This document shows, in pieces, positions 1 through 9,393 of a stretch of DNA of 32,425 nt. Each line of letters begins with the position of its first letter. Positions within the stretch are counted from its first letter, which is position 1. The position numbers were made by a program, and so were the translations under genes. Source of the DNA: a virus; IMG/VR virus record IMGVR_UViG_3300017783_000112, positions 1 to 32,425 of that record. The stretch is one strand, 5' to 3'. The notes beneath the pieces are model-generated. The model worked only from the letters and a program-made list of their open reading frames with translations, ran no database searches and was not told the origin of the DNA.

Positions 1-141
1 AACGGGTTCACCGTATTCAGGGTCGTCCTTTTTTATAAGGTGACCAATACCGAACGTGGGATAGCCGAGATGATCAAGGTAAATCTCATGTCTAACACCC
101 TCGTCAATAGCGAGTTCTTTTTTGAGCTTATCTAAGTTCAT
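1..141 (-). CDS. Endolysin, GH24 T4-type lysozyme (3' end outside window)
   Basis: Peptidoglycan-cleaving muramidase for host lysis. Only the first 47 codons are in the window; the C-terminus continues beyond base 1. I read this frame directly. The N-terminal region contains DEGVRHEIYLD followed by GYPTFGIGHL. Glu14, Asp23 and Thr29 line up with T4 lysozyme Glu11, Asp20 and Thr26, each shifted by exactly three residues, so the active site looks intact. The start is the ATG at 141, whose A is shared with the TAA stop of the upstream ejection-type gene (TAATG), suggesting coupled translation. No signal peptide is seen, so it should need a holin; two holin candidates lie near 26 kb. Family assignment is secure; the C-terminal half cannot be judged. 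Confidence 0.93.
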   Translation of the reverse strand, partial: MNLDKLKKELAIDEGVRHEIYLDHLGYPTFGIGHLIKKDDPEYGEPV

Positions 142-3100
142 TATTGTATCCCAAATGTTGCACGGGTTGTTGGATCAGGAACCAAGAGGGGAGAGACTTG
201 AGACGGGGTTCCAGAAGCAGGAGGCGTGATTTGCGGAGCCATGGTTTGGGCAGCTTGTATGGTTTGCTGAACCATAGGATCTAGCTGTTGTTTTGCCGCT
301 GTCATAGCAGGACGAGCTTCTTCTTGCGCTTGTCCAGTCAGCATTCTACCACCCTCTATAGTGGCTGCACCTGCTAACTGCCACATGGCTTGGAAACCCT
401 GTGCAAGAGGATCGTTTGCCTTGAATTTACCAGACAGGAACTCCTTGACAGTGTTTGGTTTGCGTGAAGCCATCATCATTTTTAAGACCTTTGGGTTACG
501 CAATGCTTTTGACATCACACTGTATGCTAACGCGGTTGGTAGTGTGGCAAGCGGGTTCATGATGAAACTGACAACACCAAGACCTAGCGCAATCTGCGGT
601 GCGGCAAGACCACCCTTCCCTGTAATAGCAGCGTTAGATGCGCGAACCATTGTTTCAGCCATTTCATTTAATGCTTTAGAAGCACCAGGCTGGAACATAG
701 CGTCAATCGTTTCAGGGCCGTAAGATCGAAGAACAGACTGCAACTTATTACCTAATCTGCCAGATTTGAAGGCTTCCACAAAATCGTCTGTCATACGAAT
801 TTCGCCAGCTTCGTCCACGGTAGCACCAATTTGCTTCAGTATTCTACCCATGGAAGCATCTCTGACTGATTCCATTGTTTCAGCGGGAAGAAATTCTTTT
901 GCTTGTTTGATAGAAGAAGGTGTTTTGAAGACAGTTTGAGCGATGACTTCTGGGTCAGATGTACTGCGGAGTGTGTTCATAATCACATTTTTGTCCACAC
1001 TAGCTCGTTTTGCCTGCTCCGCTTGAAAGTCAAACAGAGCTTGACCAAGAGGTTTACTACGAAGTTGCTGAATAACGCCAGGGGCAAGATTCGACTTACC
1101 GCGCTCCAACACCGTTAGAACATCGTCAAGAGCTTTCTTGTCTTTGCCAAACAACTTGTTAACAGTGGTTCCTTTTTCACGGATGTTTGCAGCAAGAGCA
1201 ATTGGATCAATAACCTTTTCCCCTGTTCTTGCATCTGGAATCAGTGATTTTTGGATAGCACGATCAAGATACATCCGAGCTAGGTTTTGACGAACCTGTT
1301 CTGCCTGTTCCGCACCAGTGCCTCTGAGTGTAGCTTTGCTTGCGGCTTCTCTTTCCATACGAAGAGCCGCCCGTTCTACATCTCTGCGCACAAGGTTGTT
1401 TGCTGGCAATGTAGCCCTAACTTCTTCTAGGACTTCTAAGATCGGTTTTCCAGCATACTTCCCTTGGCTTAAAATTCTTTTGCCTTCATCCAAATCAATT
1501 AAACCACGTTCAGCACCAAGAGCCTTACCAGATGGGGCACCACGAATCGCTTTTAACAGCTCTTCTAACGCTTCAGGGTTGTCTTCTTGAATGATTTTGT
1601 CGAACACAAACTTCGTATTCAACCTGTTCTGTTGAGCACCTTTAATGATGTCCTGCACAACAATGTTATCAAACCTGCGTATTCCTGATTTGTAGAAGTT
1701 GTTGGCTCTTCTAAGATTAGATAGTGCGGTAGATAGATCTTCAAAGGCTGCCCCAGAAGCCTTCATTGTCCCTGCACGAGTGGCTAAACCCAAAGCAGCC
1801 TCATCAAAAGAACTGTTAACCGCTTGCTTTAATCCACCAAGTTGATAAACGGCGGTGTCATTCAATAAGGCAGGGTTTTTTGAGGCGTCCATCAAACCTG
1901 TTCTTATGCGACCCATGGTTTGAGCGGTGACATATTCACCCTCTTCAGCTAGTTTATTTATCTGTTGTGCAAACTTAGTTGCTCCAATATCAGCAATGCT
2001 TTGTTTATCCAGTTCGTCTAAAGCGGCTTTGACTCCTCTGATAGGTATGATTTTTTCACTCTTTAAGATTTCGTTTACCTTAGTGTAAATTCTATCAACA
2101 TCTTCATCAAAGATAGCTTTGCGCTGACGGATCATGTCATTCAAGTCTTTTGGAACAACATCACCTTCTTTTAGGTTCTTCATAATGGTGTCAAGTTCAT
2201 TCTTGACAGCATCATCCATGTTACGCTGTGCCCCAGCCAAGGCTTCATCAGATGTTGAGTAGAAGTTGTCGATATCTCTTTTGACAATCTCATCCAGATT
2301 ATTGATAGCTGTCTCGTCTTTTAGACCAAGCGCACGAAGATCATCAATCACAGTAGCTAGATTAATGTCGGCGGCTTTCTTGTTTGGAAACACACCTTCA
2401 TAAACCGCTTGTAAACGGTTTAAGATAGGACGAAAGCTCTCATCCGTAGCACCAGCAATCGTGGGGCGGTAGCCTTTGTTGATGACTTCACGAGCCTGTG
2501 CACGCAAGGCTTCATTAGCCTCGCCTCCTGGGCCTTTGATAATACGACCAAATATCTTTGAGATGCCTCGACCAACACCTTCACCAGCGGCACCAAACGC
2601 GCCTTCAAAGGCAGTGTCTCTAGCAATCTCGCCAGCGGACTGCATTTGTAGTCCTTGCGCAGATTCGATACCTTCGTCAAGAAGTTTACCGCCAGCCGTA
2701 GCGGCACCGACAATCAACATACCGGGGAGAAACCCTACACCTGACGCCATAAGACCAGCACCTACGCCAGCCGCAATAGGCAGTGCGGTAGCACCGAAGA
2801 ACTCTTTTACGTCATTGAAAGAGAAACCTTCTTCGTCAATCGCAAGCTCACGACCTTCACCAAGACCAAGTTTGTTACGACCCTCTCCTGTGAGGATAAA
2901 CCGACCTAAATCATCTTGACGATAGCCTTCGTCACCAACAACCGTGCGAAGATAGTTTGCTCGTTCCGCATCGTTGTCCATACGACCAAACTGAAACCGA
3001 GAGAACCCACCTATACTGTCAACACCAGTGCTGTAATCTACACCGGGTTCTTTGTATGTGCTGATATATTCTTCTTCGGTGAGTTGCTTTCCAGTTCTAG

Positions 3101-3302
3101 GGTCTACGCCAAGCGAACGCATTTGTCTTGCGTAATCTAGTATCTCTTCCTGACTAGCGGTGACTAGGTCAACAGAGGGAGCCGAGGGCTGAGAAGCAAA
3201 AAACTGAGCATCAATATCTGCAAGTTCTTGCTGAGTTGGTTCAGTGCCTTCAATCTCTACTTGAACAACTCCTTCAGGAGTTTCTACTTTTATAACACCC
3301 AT
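141..3302 (-). CDS. Large internal virion / DNA-ejection-type protein (1053 aa)
   Basis: Probably carried inside the capsid and ejected with the genome. Seen: 1053 residues, mostly helical and charged, with many Lys/Glu heptad-like stretches. A hydrophobic Gly/Ala-rich segment lies at about residues 171-205 (ATALPIAAGVGAGLMASGVG onward) and a second near 910-940, before a Pro/Gln-rich end. Helical bulk plus membrane-active Gly/Ala segments fits ejection proteins such as P22 gp16 or T7 gp16, though no specific homology can be proven by eye. It is the last of a run of internal-protein candidates and is followed directly by lysozyme, as is common in podoviral operons. Both ends use one-base TAATG overlaps (3302 and 141). 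No transglycosylase motif is recognised. It could instead be a tail-associated structural protein. Confidence 0.8.
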   Translation of the reverse strand: MGVIKVETPEGVVQVEIEGTEPTQQELADIDAQFFASQPSAPSVDLVTASQEEILDYARQMRSLGVDPRTGKQLTEEEYISTYKEPGVDYSTGVDSIGGFSRFQFGRMDNDAERANYLRTVVGDEGYRQDDLGRFILTGEGRNKLGLGEGRELAIDEEGFSFNDVKEFFGATALPIAAGVGAGLMASGVGFLPGMLIVGAATAGGKLLDEGIESAQGLQMQSAGEIARDTAFEGAFGAAGEGVGRGISKIFGRIIKGPGGEANEALRAQAREVINKGYRPTIAGATDESFRPILNRLQAVYEGVFPNKKAADINLATVIDDLRALGLKDETAINNLDEIVKRDIDNFYSTSDEALAGAQRNMDDAVKNELDTIMKNLKEGDVVPKDLNDMIRQRKAIFDEDVDRIYTKVNEILKSEKIIPIRGVKAALDELDKQSIADIGATKFAQQINKLAEEGEYVTAQTMGRIRTGLMDASKNPALLNDTAVYQLGGLKQAVNSSFDEAALGLATRAGTMKASGAAFEDLSTALSNLRRANNFYKSGIRRFDNIVVQDIIKGAQQNRLNTKFVFDKIIQEDNPEALEELLKAIRGAPSGKALGAERGLIDLDEGKRILSQGKYAGKPILEVLEEVRATLPANNLVRRDVERAALRMEREAASKATLRGTGAEQAEQVRQNLARMYLDRAIQKSLIPDARTGEKVIDPIALAANIREKGTTVNKLFGKDKKALDDVLTVLERGKSNLAPGVIQQLRSKPLGQALFDFQAEQAKRASVDKNVIMNTLRSTSDPEVIAQTVFKTPSSIKQAKEFLPAETMESVRDASMGRILKQIGATVDEAGEIRMTDDFVEAFKSGRLGNKLQSVLRSYGPETIDAMFQPGASKALNEMAETMVRASNAAITGKGGLAAPQIALGLGVVSFIMNPLATLPTALAYSVMSKALRNPKVLKMMMASRKPNTVKEFLSGKFKANDPLAQGFQAMWQLAGAATIEGGRMLTGQAQEEARPAMTAAKQQLDPMVQQTIQAAQTMAPQITPPASGTPSQVSPLLVPDPTTRATFGIQ

Positions 3303-5581
3303 TAGTTGACCCTTTTATAAACGCCGTCTACCAATTCGTATTTACCTACTGATTGTGTTGGTTGCATACCTAAAGCAGCTTGTGCGCTAGATGGAAGATC
3401 AAACTGTACTGGCATTCCAGAGCTATAGGTCATTCCAAAAGTTGACGCTTGCGCTTGTTTAAGCACATTAAGAGAATTTTTTTCTTTAAGTTCCAGTTTA
3501 ACTAAAACATTCTGAAGTTTGTCTTGCATTACTTGTGGATCCCTAAACACATACCCGCCGTACCCTGAATAAAGACCTACGATTTCATCTGCAAGTTCAC
3601 GGTCTACGTTAGAGACGTTTCTTCCACCTTCGTTCAAAAGTTCTTTGATCAACTGGTTGGAAACTTTTCTCATGTCAGCGTTATACTCTGCAACAGACTG
3701 ATACTCTTTGCCTAGATCAACACGAACAGAGTTTGCCGCGCCGTTTACTAATTGTTCAAAAGCAGGGCCAAAACCAGTGATGTCTCCTTCTGCTAACTGG
3801 ATTAAGTTTCCTTGAACAACCTGACGAAGTGTGGTAGCACTTGCGTATTCCACTCCTGCTTCATTAACCTTAGTAGTTAAGTCCACAACGTCTTTTGGAT
3901 TCATAATCCTCTTTTGTTGCGCTTCCAAAAGTGCTTTCTGAATATTGGCGGATTGTTTTAAGGCAGCTTCAGCGTATGCTGAAGTGGTTAAACCAGAGGG
4001 TAACCCGTTTTCGAGTATGTAACCTGTTTGCACAGGCACGGTTTGTCCCTTTTTATATTCCTTGCCATCAAGAGTAATGTCTTCATCAGCTACAAAATAG
4101 TTGAGTTTTCGATCCTCTCTTGCCGCCAGTCTGCTTTCTCCTCGCATTTTACCAACTTCACCAAGTCCGTATTGCAGTGCTGAAAGGTTAAGCTGGCGAT
4201 CAAACTCGTCACGTTTAGCCTTATCTTTGATTAATTCATCCGCACCATCAGACATTGCGGATGCGATATTTTCAATAGCGCGAGGACTTTTCCCTGCCGC
4301 CATAGCAAAACCCATCTTAGCAAGAATCAAGCCTTGATCAGCTCCTTCGTATCCGGGAGCTTTATCCATAAACTCTTTAATAAAGCTATCAAGAGTTTTC
4401 TCCTGTTCTTCGGGAGTGCCTTCGGTGATTACACGGGTAATCTCTTCTTTCGGAGAGGCGTACTCTTTCTCGTAAGTGCCAGCTTCACGAACCGCCTCAC
4501 GATCTTCAGGAGTGGCAACAGCCGCATCTTCCCCTGCGGCTTGCGCGGTAGCATCTTCCCCTGCCGTGGCGGCATCTTCTCCTGCCGTGGCGGCATCTTC
4601 GTATGTTTTTGCATAGGTTCCAGCTTCACGAATGGTTTCAAACGTAGGACCTTGCTGTGTTACACCAACTTGAGCACCAGGCATGGTTCCAGCGACAGCT
4701 AGTGCTGCCGCTTCGTCTTCTGGAGAAACTTGAGCTTTGCTATATTCTCCTTGATCTGGAGAAGCGGCTGCGCCAATCTTGATCAGATCAACCCCGCCAG
4801 ATTCTACATCACCGCCAAGTAACGCCGTTCTAAGACGTGGTGGAAGCATAGTAGGGTCAGCATTAAACTTCGCGGCTTCTTCATCCGTAAGCGTGTCTGC
4901 ACCAGACAGCAGTTCTTCTTCGCGCTCTGGTGTCATCATACTTAAAGTACGACTAATTTCTGACCGACTTTGTGAAGCCGTTTCTATCAACGGCACAGCA
5001 GCAAAATCAAATATAGCTGGAACTGTTTTAGCTACAGTTCTTAAAGCCTTTTCTCCCTGTGTTTTAGGTACATCTTGACCGTACAAAAGCTGTTCTGTCG
5101 CTGATGCCATAGGGTATCTTTCTGCAAACTCTATTTGGCTGGTTGGCCTAAGCATACCCCCTAATAAATTGGTAGATGGGCGGTTTGGATCTTGTTGTTG
5201 CTGTATGAGTGAAGCGATACTACCCGTTTGATCCGCGCTCAAAGACACTTTTCCAGAAGGAGCAACTGTCCCCATAGGTAGTGAACTACCCGTATTGGAT
5301 GCAAAATTTGTTCGTGTGTTTAGTTGTGGCGATCTAAATCGAGACAACACCTGCGCTGCTACGTTTGCGCTAACCGGACTTGCCCCTGTCTGGGTGCGTA
5401 AGTATACTTGTGGGTTAGCCCCAGACGTAATCATATAGTTCTGGTTACCTATACGAAAACTATCCGTTCCAACCGAACCTCCGGCTTGAAACTTCTGTAC
5501 AGGCAGACTTCTAATGCCTGCGGCTTTGTTCAGACCGTCACGAGCATTACGCTTGAACATCTTGCGGTTAGTTACGTTCAT
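3302..5581 (-). CDS. Internal virion / ejection-type protein with AGEDA repeats (759 aa)
   Basis: Function inferred from position between two other ejection-type genes. The N-terminus is basic (RKMFKRNARDGLNKAAG) and is followed by FQAGGSVGTDSF, an example of the GG-x-V motif shared with several small proteins here. The middle is acidic and carries short tandem repeats of AGEDAAT type (about residues 325-360, bases 4524-4600), flanked by two copies of a REAGTYxKxY block. The C-terminal half (about 440-700) is helical and charged. No catalytic motif or clear membrane segment is seen. It starts at a TGATG overlap with the upstream gene and ends in a TAATG overlap with the next. Analogy with P22 gp20 or T7 gp15 is only positional. 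Confidence 0.8.
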   Translation of the reverse strand: MNVTNRKMFKRNARDGLNKAAGIRSLPVQKFQAGGSVGTDSFRIGNQNYMITSGANPQVYLRTQTGASPVSANVAAQVLSRFRSPQLNTRTNFASNTGSSLPMGTVAPSGKVSLSADQTGSIASLIQQQQDPNRPSTNLLGGMLRPTSQIEFAERYPMASATEQLLYGQDVPKTQGEKALRTVAKTVPAIFDFAAVPLIETASQSRSEISRTLSMMTPEREEELLSGADTLTDEEAAKFNADPTMLPPRLRTALLGGDVESGGVDLIKIGAAASPDQGEYSKAQVSPEDEAAALAVAGTMPGAQVGVTQQGPTFETIREAGTYAKTYEDAATAGEDAATAGEDATAQAAGEDAAVATPEDREAVREAGTYEKEYASPKEEITRVITEGTPEEQEKTLDSFIKEFMDKAPGYEGADQGLILAKMGFAMAAGKSPRAIENIASAMSDGADELIKDKAKRDEFDRQLNLSALQYGLGEVGKMRGESRLAAREDRKLNYFVADEDITLDGKEYKKGQTVPVQTGYILENGLPSGLTTSAYAEAALKQSANIQKALLEAQQKRIMNPKDVVDLTTKVNEAGVEYASATTLRQVVQGNLIQLAEGDITGFGPAFEQLVNGAANSVRVDLGKEYQSVAEYNADMRKVSNQLIKELLNEGGRNVSNVDRELADEIVGLYSGYGGYVFRDPQVMQDKLQNVLVKLELKEKNSLNVLKQAQASTFGMTYSSGMPVQFDLPSSAQAALGMQPTQSVGKYELVDGVYKRVN
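4524..4600 (-). repeat. Short tandem repeat, 21-base unit, coding AGEDA motifs
   Basis: On the plus strand the unit GCATCTTCCCCTGCCGTGGC occurs at 4551 and, with one base change, at 4572. A diverged and longer copy begins at 4524, and a partial copy starts at 4593. The unit is 21 bases, so the reading frame is kept and the protein gains seven residues per copy. Slippage could vary copy number without disrupting the host gene. Confidence 0.85.
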
Positions 5582-6462
5582 CAGCCGCCTCCACCGAACG
5601 GGTTAAGTCCGCTAAATATACCACCTTGCCCAAATGCCCCAGATTGTTGCAGACCTGCGATACCCATACCGATACCGCCAATTTGAGATAACGTGCTAGG
5701 TGATGGAGAAGTTGTAGACGTAAGAGTGCTGGTTGTAGACGGCACGCCACGGAAGATATCTGACATAAATCCAATACGCTGATACGGCTCAAACTGCCGC
5801 TCAAGGTTGGTTGCACGCTGTGCTTCCAGTTCGGCTTGCTGTTGCTGTTGCTCCATGCCGCCAAGTTGCGAGAGCATAGAAACGTCTCTACCTTGTGCCG
5901 CCTGCGCTGATTCACCCAGTGCCGCTTGTTGTAGTCCGAGTTTACCAAACAGCTCACCCGCTTGTTGCGCACGATCTTGCGCACTTTCAAATGCCTGTGC
6001 TCTTAATTGAGCGGACTGTTTAGCAAATGCGTCACCCACGTTACGCTGTAGCTCTTGTTCCGCCACTGCCTGCCGTGAACCACCAAATGCACCTGACTGA
6101 ATAGCCTGTGCACCAATCCGTTGACGCTCCATGTCCGCTTGACGCTGTAAGTCCTGAAGGCTTTGTCCTAATACCTCGTCCATATATGGTGACATATATT
6201 GCTGGTAGCCTTGAGGGCCGAGTTGCGAGACTCCCTGCTGCAACGTCTGAGCACCTGCTTCCATCATAGGCTGATATGCGCCAATGCCTGACCCAAGCTG
6301 GATAGCTTGCTGTTGCAACGGTGTCATTCCCGCTACTTGATACCCAGGAATAGATGTTGGTTGGTCAGCAATAGCCGAGGTGCTGGCCAGCAAATCCTTT
6401 AAGAAGGTTTCTTGGTACTCTGGAAGTACCGTTACTGCTTCGGTGCGGACTGTTTCAGCCAT
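5581..6462 (-). CDS. Internal virion protein, Gln/Ala-rich helical (293 aa)
   Basis: Probable core or ejection protein. It is rich in Gln, Ala and Ser, with long amphipathic helices (about residues 45-210). A conserved-looking QSGAFGGSRQAVAEQELQ block sits around residues 122-139; from memory this block is typical of internal proteins in marine podoviruses. The last 60 residues turn Thr/Ser/Pro-rich, then Gly-rich, ending GLNPFGGGG. No signal peptide is seen. It starts in a TAATG overlap at 6462 and ends in a TGATG overlap at 5581. The context (tail hub upstream, two large internal-protein candidates downstream) supports a role comparable to P22 gp7 or T7 gp14. Direct homology to either is not visible. 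Confidence 0.82.
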   Translation of the reverse strand: MAETVRTEAVTVLPEYQETFLKDLLASTSAIADQPTSIPGYQVAGMTPLQQQAIQLGSGIGAYQPMMEAGAQTLQQGVSQLGPQGYQQYMSPYMDEVLGQSLQDLQRQADMERQRIGAQAIQSGAFGGSRQAVAEQELQRNVGDAFAKQSAQLRAQAFESAQDRAQQAGELFGKLGLQQAALGESAQAAQGRDVSMLSQLGGMEQQQQQAELEAQRATNLERQFEPYQRIGFMSDIFRGVPSTTSTLTSTTSPSPSTLSQIGGIGMGIAGLQQSGAFGQGGIFSGLNPFGGGG

Positions 6463-7256
6463 TACGCCATCCTTTCAAACTTATCCATTAAGGCGTACAT
6501 GCGTTTGGCACCCTTATTAGGGTCGCCATTTCCTGCGCCTTCAACTGCTTTTTTGGTCATAACAAACTCCTGATGCGAGAGTCTCGCTTCTTGGACTTTC
6601 TCACCGTTTTGATAAATGCCCGCTTTTACGTCATCTGAAGTTCCCGTTCCGGGTCCTTCTATGTAGCCACCGGGGGCGAATGCTGCAATTCCGCCTTGTG
6701 CGAAATTGTTGTCTTTCCGCTCTTGAACAGCGTTCTCTAATTCTTCAACCGTATTATACGCTTTTCCTGTCGTTTGATCCACAAATAATCCAGCTATTGG
6801 TGAACCCTCGTAATCAGGGCGAGATTCAAGGTCAGAAGCGTCAAAATCCTCAATTTCTTCAGGCTCTTCTAATAGACCAAGTAACGAAGACCCCAAGAAA
6901 ATATCGCCGCCAGTAATGCCCGTACCTAAGATACCCTTTTGAGTTGCTGCTTGTGTAGCCGCCTGTTGTGTAGCTGCTTTTGCCGCCGCCTGTTGTGTAG
7001 CTGCTTGTGTAGCCGCTGCGCCAGTGGCAGATTGTGCTGTTCCCGCACCTGCAACTCCTGCGTTACCGAGCAAAGAACCTGACCCACCAGCCAAAATAGC
7101 GTTCATCACCGCATCTTTTGGTTTACCACCAGCCGCTAATGTGCCGATGCCAGAGCCGAGAGCCGCGTTCATAGCCGCACTACCCGCAGGACCGCCAAAG
7201 AAATACCCTGCCGCTGCGCCAGCTATTGGAAGAAGTGATTTTAAACTAAGTCCCAT
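6462..7256 (-). CDS. Probable internal/ejection-module protein with Ala/Gln/Thr repeat (264 aa)
   Basis: The N-terminal 60 residues are Gly/Ala-rich and hydrophobic (AGAAAGYFFGGPAGSAAMNA), resembling membrane-active segments of ejection proteins. Residues about 75-107 are a low-complexity AATQQAA-type repeat. The C-terminal part contains FAQGGIAAFAPGGYIEGPG, then GIYQNGEKVQEARLSHQEFV and a helix ending KRMYALMDKFERMA. The final block is, from memory, a recurrent signature in marine phage structural proteins; its function is not known to me. GGIA and GGYI are looser members of the GG-x-[VI] motif seen elsewhere. One-base TAATG overlaps link it to both neighbours. I infer a virion role from position only. 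Confidence 0.78.
   Translation of the reverse strand: MGLSLKSLLPIAGAAAGYFFGGPAGSAAMNAALGSGIGTLAAGGKPKDAVMNAILAGGSGSLLGNAGVAGAGTAQSATGAAATQAATQQAAAKAATQQAATQAATQKGILGTGITGGDIFLGSSLLGLLEEPEEIEDFDASDLESRPDYEGSPIAGLFVDQTTGKAYNTVEELENAVQERKDNNFAQGGIAAFAPGGYIEGPGTGTSDDVKAGIYQNGEKVQEARLSHQEFVMTKKAVEGAGNGDPNKGAKRMYALMDKFERMA
6945..7020 (-). repeat. Low-complexity repeat coding Ala/Gln/Thr
   Basis: On the plus strand TGTTGTGTAGCTGCTT and close variants (TGTGTAGCCGC) recur several times. They encode AATQQAA-type units within the 264-residue protein. The region looks slippage-derived and in frame. Confidence 0.65.
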
Positions 7257-7486
7257 TACGTTACTACCTTTACCGTGCCACTATCATTATACAGTGCTCC
7301 GCTCTCAAGTCCAGAGGCGGATGTAGGAAGGTCTGTAAGCGTTATTTTTGTACCCCGCAACTCTCCTGCTGTACGCTCTTGATCAATGAACGCCTCTATA
7401 GCTCGGACTAGATCATCCATATACTGTCTGTCATATTCAAATGGAGCAGTTGGTAGTCTGGGAGGTGTTAAGCCAACTAATGCCAT
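7256..7486 (-). CDS. Small conserved tail-module protein (76 aa)
   Basis: Not recognised at family level. It starts MALVGLTPPRLPTAPFEYDR, then a helix (YMDDLVRAIEAFIDQERTAG) and a short beta-rich end with TKITLTDLPTSASGLESGAL. The GLESGALYNDSGTVKVV ending is reminiscent of the collagen-like or fibre 'phage tail' segment that introduces bound structural elements, but is too short to assign. It directly follows the tail-hub gene (stop TAA adjacent to ATG) and overlaps the next ORF by one base. It is probably a virion or tail-assembly component, perhaps the needle or plug of the P22-like tail by position; that is inference. Confidence 0.75.
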   Translation of the reverse strand: MALVGLTPPRLPTAPFEYDRQYMDDLVRAIEAFIDQERTAGELRGTKITLTDLPTSASGLESGALYNDSGTVKVVT

Positions 7487-9340
7487 TTACCGCCTCCCAT
7501 CTTCACGAACATCGACTCTGGGTGCGCCGATTCTCCATCGAGTGCCTACTGAATCGGAATCAACTTTAATAGCAAATGAACGCCCTCGTAAACGCATGTC
7601 CAACTGATTTGTAAACTGCTCAACGGGAGATGTAGCAGATCTAGTGACGGATTTTGAAACAGTGGTATCATATGCCGCTCCTGGATATTCTCGTGTTTCT
7701 AATGTGAAGTTGGCTACGGGAGTACCACTAGTGGATCCCGTAAACGTGAGATCAGGTATAAGTCTGTGTATGAGTAAGAACTTGTCGCCATCTCCAATGT
7801 CTATTTGACTGGACTCTATGTAAGCATCCATGGCTGACCCGTCATCGTCAGAACCAATTTCGTGGTTGTACAAGTAATTACTACCACTATCTGCCCCTGC
7901 CGCTATTGGTAGAGAGCGTAATCCTCTGTCAATCCAAGCAGTGCGAGAAAGACTACCGTAATACCACGCTTTTTCTAGGTAGTTGAAAACAACGTAGCTG
8001 TCATTTTCATCGCTTCCTAATGAAGGATAGAACCAGAAAACCTCTCCCCACTGTGAGTTTAAACCAGCTACAACCTTACTTGATTGAGCCTGATTGAAGT
8101 TTCCAAAGACATAATCTCGCACCGTACAAGGTAGATTGGCCGTTCTACCATCATAAATGTAGAAGTTATCTTGCCCCATCCAAAATACGAAATCTTCTGC
8201 CGCAACACCTGCGTTTGGACCCATTATGGTAATATTAGAGGCAAGTTGCTGTATGCCAAAAGTAAAAGGCGGTCCTACAAAGCGCATCGAATGAAGGGAG
8301 CGATCTGTAAATACAAGGATTTCTCGTTTAGTTTCAATAGCTGTAATAAACTCGGAGCCAGAGCCGAGACGCAAGTCCCCCGCAGTATTAGTCGCGGTTG
8401 GGGTCCAGTCAGTTAAACTTTCTTGGTCGGAAAAACGAATAAGCAAAGGATCCTGATCCGCACTTCCTAGAGCGTTAACACCAAACGCAATAACGTGTCT
8501 ATCGTTATCTGAAACAAGAATCTGTTTAGCTATAGTAGGTGTATTAGAAGCTCCTCCTAGCGTACCTATTTCTACGGCTCTTGCTGAAAGTGTTGATGAC
8601 TTGTCCCAATAGTATATTGCGCTATCTCGTGGGTTAATCAATAAGTCTTCGCCGAAGTTGTCGTGTGACCAAAGGCGTAGTTCAGCGTCAGTGCCAATAG
8701 TTGCGGCAGAACCCCAAGTACCTCTACTCCATGTACTTGCACCCCAACCCGTGCCACCAACTTGAGTATCCAAACCAACATTAATTTGATATGTCCCTAC
8801 GACACTTGCACCACCGTTACCCGTGTCTGATGCATTTGCCGCCAATGCAAGAGTAACTTCATAGCTGTCAGCGTTAACAATTTGCGTAATTTGGTATTCT
8901 TGATTTAAAACCTCTGCGGTAACTAAACCTCCAAGGGTCGCCGCACCGGAAAAAGTCACAAAATCATTTTCATCTGCACCATGACTAGTGTCCGATACTG
9001 TAAGCGTTGTACTACCGTTTGTAGCAGAAAAAGTCACATCACCCGCAGAAGTAGTGGCTCTAATAGGCGTAATATCGCTAAAACTGCCACCTTCTTCAAC
9101 GTAATACTTAAAGTTAGTTCCTACACCCATGTAATTAGAACCATCAAGCGCGATCCAATTATGTAATGCTCTAGCAGTACCTAGATATGTGCTTGAACTA
9201 TATTTTTGCCAACCGCCGATCTTTTCAGGGTATCCTAGATGAAAGCGAACCTTATCACAGTCAAACCAACCGCCTTCGTTAGCGTATGAAGTTGACTCGC
9301 GGTTTATTCCTGGTCTGAATTGAAGTTTGGCTAGTGGCAT
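7487..9340 (-). CDS. Tail hub protein, P22 gp10-like (packaged DNA stabilisation / tail tube B type)
   Basis: Structural protein closing the portal and neck, 617 residues. It begins LAKLQFRPGINRESTSYANE and GGWFDCDKVRFHLGYPEKI, the N-terminal pattern of gp10-like hub proteins in short-tailed phages. Repeated blocks such as EILVFTDRSLHSMRFVG, FVFWMGQDNFYIYDGR and VVFNYLEKAWYYG resemble beta-propeller blades. A Ser/Thr-rich beta domain (about residues 95-190) looks inserted and ends in a Trp/Gly motif TGWGASTWSRGTWG (197-210) also found in the fibre protein at 13473-14384. RBS AAGGA lies eight bases before the ATG. It sits after a 53-base gap with a promoter-like sequence. The gp10 assignment is by pattern and position; T7 gp12-like would be the alternative name. 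Confidence 0.83.
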   Translation of the reverse strand: MPLAKLQFRPGINRESTSYANEGGWFDCDKVRFHLGYPEKIGGWQKYSSSTYLGTARALHNWIALDGSNYMGVGTNFKYYVEEGGSFSDITPIRATTSAGDVTFSATNGSTTLTVSDTSHGADENDFVTFSGAATLGGLVTAEVLNQEYQITQIVNADSYEVTLALAANASDTGNGGASVVGTYQINVGLDTQVGGTGWGASTWSRGTWGSAATIGTDAELRLWSHDNFGEDLLINPRDSAIYYWDKSSTLSARAVEIGTLGGASNTPTIAKQILVSDNDRHVIAFGVNALGSADQDPLLIRFSDQESLTDWTPTATNTAGDLRLGSGSEFITAIETKREILVFTDRSLHSMRFVGPPFTFGIQQLASNITIMGPNAGVAAEDFVFWMGQDNFYIYDGRTANLPCTVRDYVFGNFNQAQSSKVVAGLNSQWGEVFWFYPSLGSDENDSYVVFNYLEKAWYYGSLSRTAWIDRGLRSLPIAAGADSGSNYLYNHEIGSDDDGSAMDAYIESSQIDIGDGDKFLLIHRLIPDLTFTGSTSGTPVANFTLETREYPGAAYDTTVSKSVTRSATSPVEQFTNQLDMRLRGRSFAIKVDSDSVGTRWRIGAPRVDVREDGRR

Positions 9341-9362
9341 GAGCGTATCCTTTGATCAAGGT

Positions 9363-9391
9363 ATTTTACAACATAAACGCCCAAAGGTAAA
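9363..9391 (-). promoter_or_regulatory. Candidate sigma70-type promoter upstream of tail hub gene
   Basis: On the minus strand TTTACC is followed by 17 bases and TAAAAT (four and five matches to the -35 and -10 consensus). It lies in one of the few intergenic gaps, just upstream of the tail hub gene. AT-rich DNA gives such matches by chance, so confidence is low. Confidence 0.3.
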
Positions 9392-9393
9392 TA

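Noticed and set aside
2476-2919. 147-codon plus-strand ORF
   Set aside because: Lies entirely inside the well-supported 1053-residue gene on the other strand, has Pro/Ser/Ala-rich shadow composition and no RBS.
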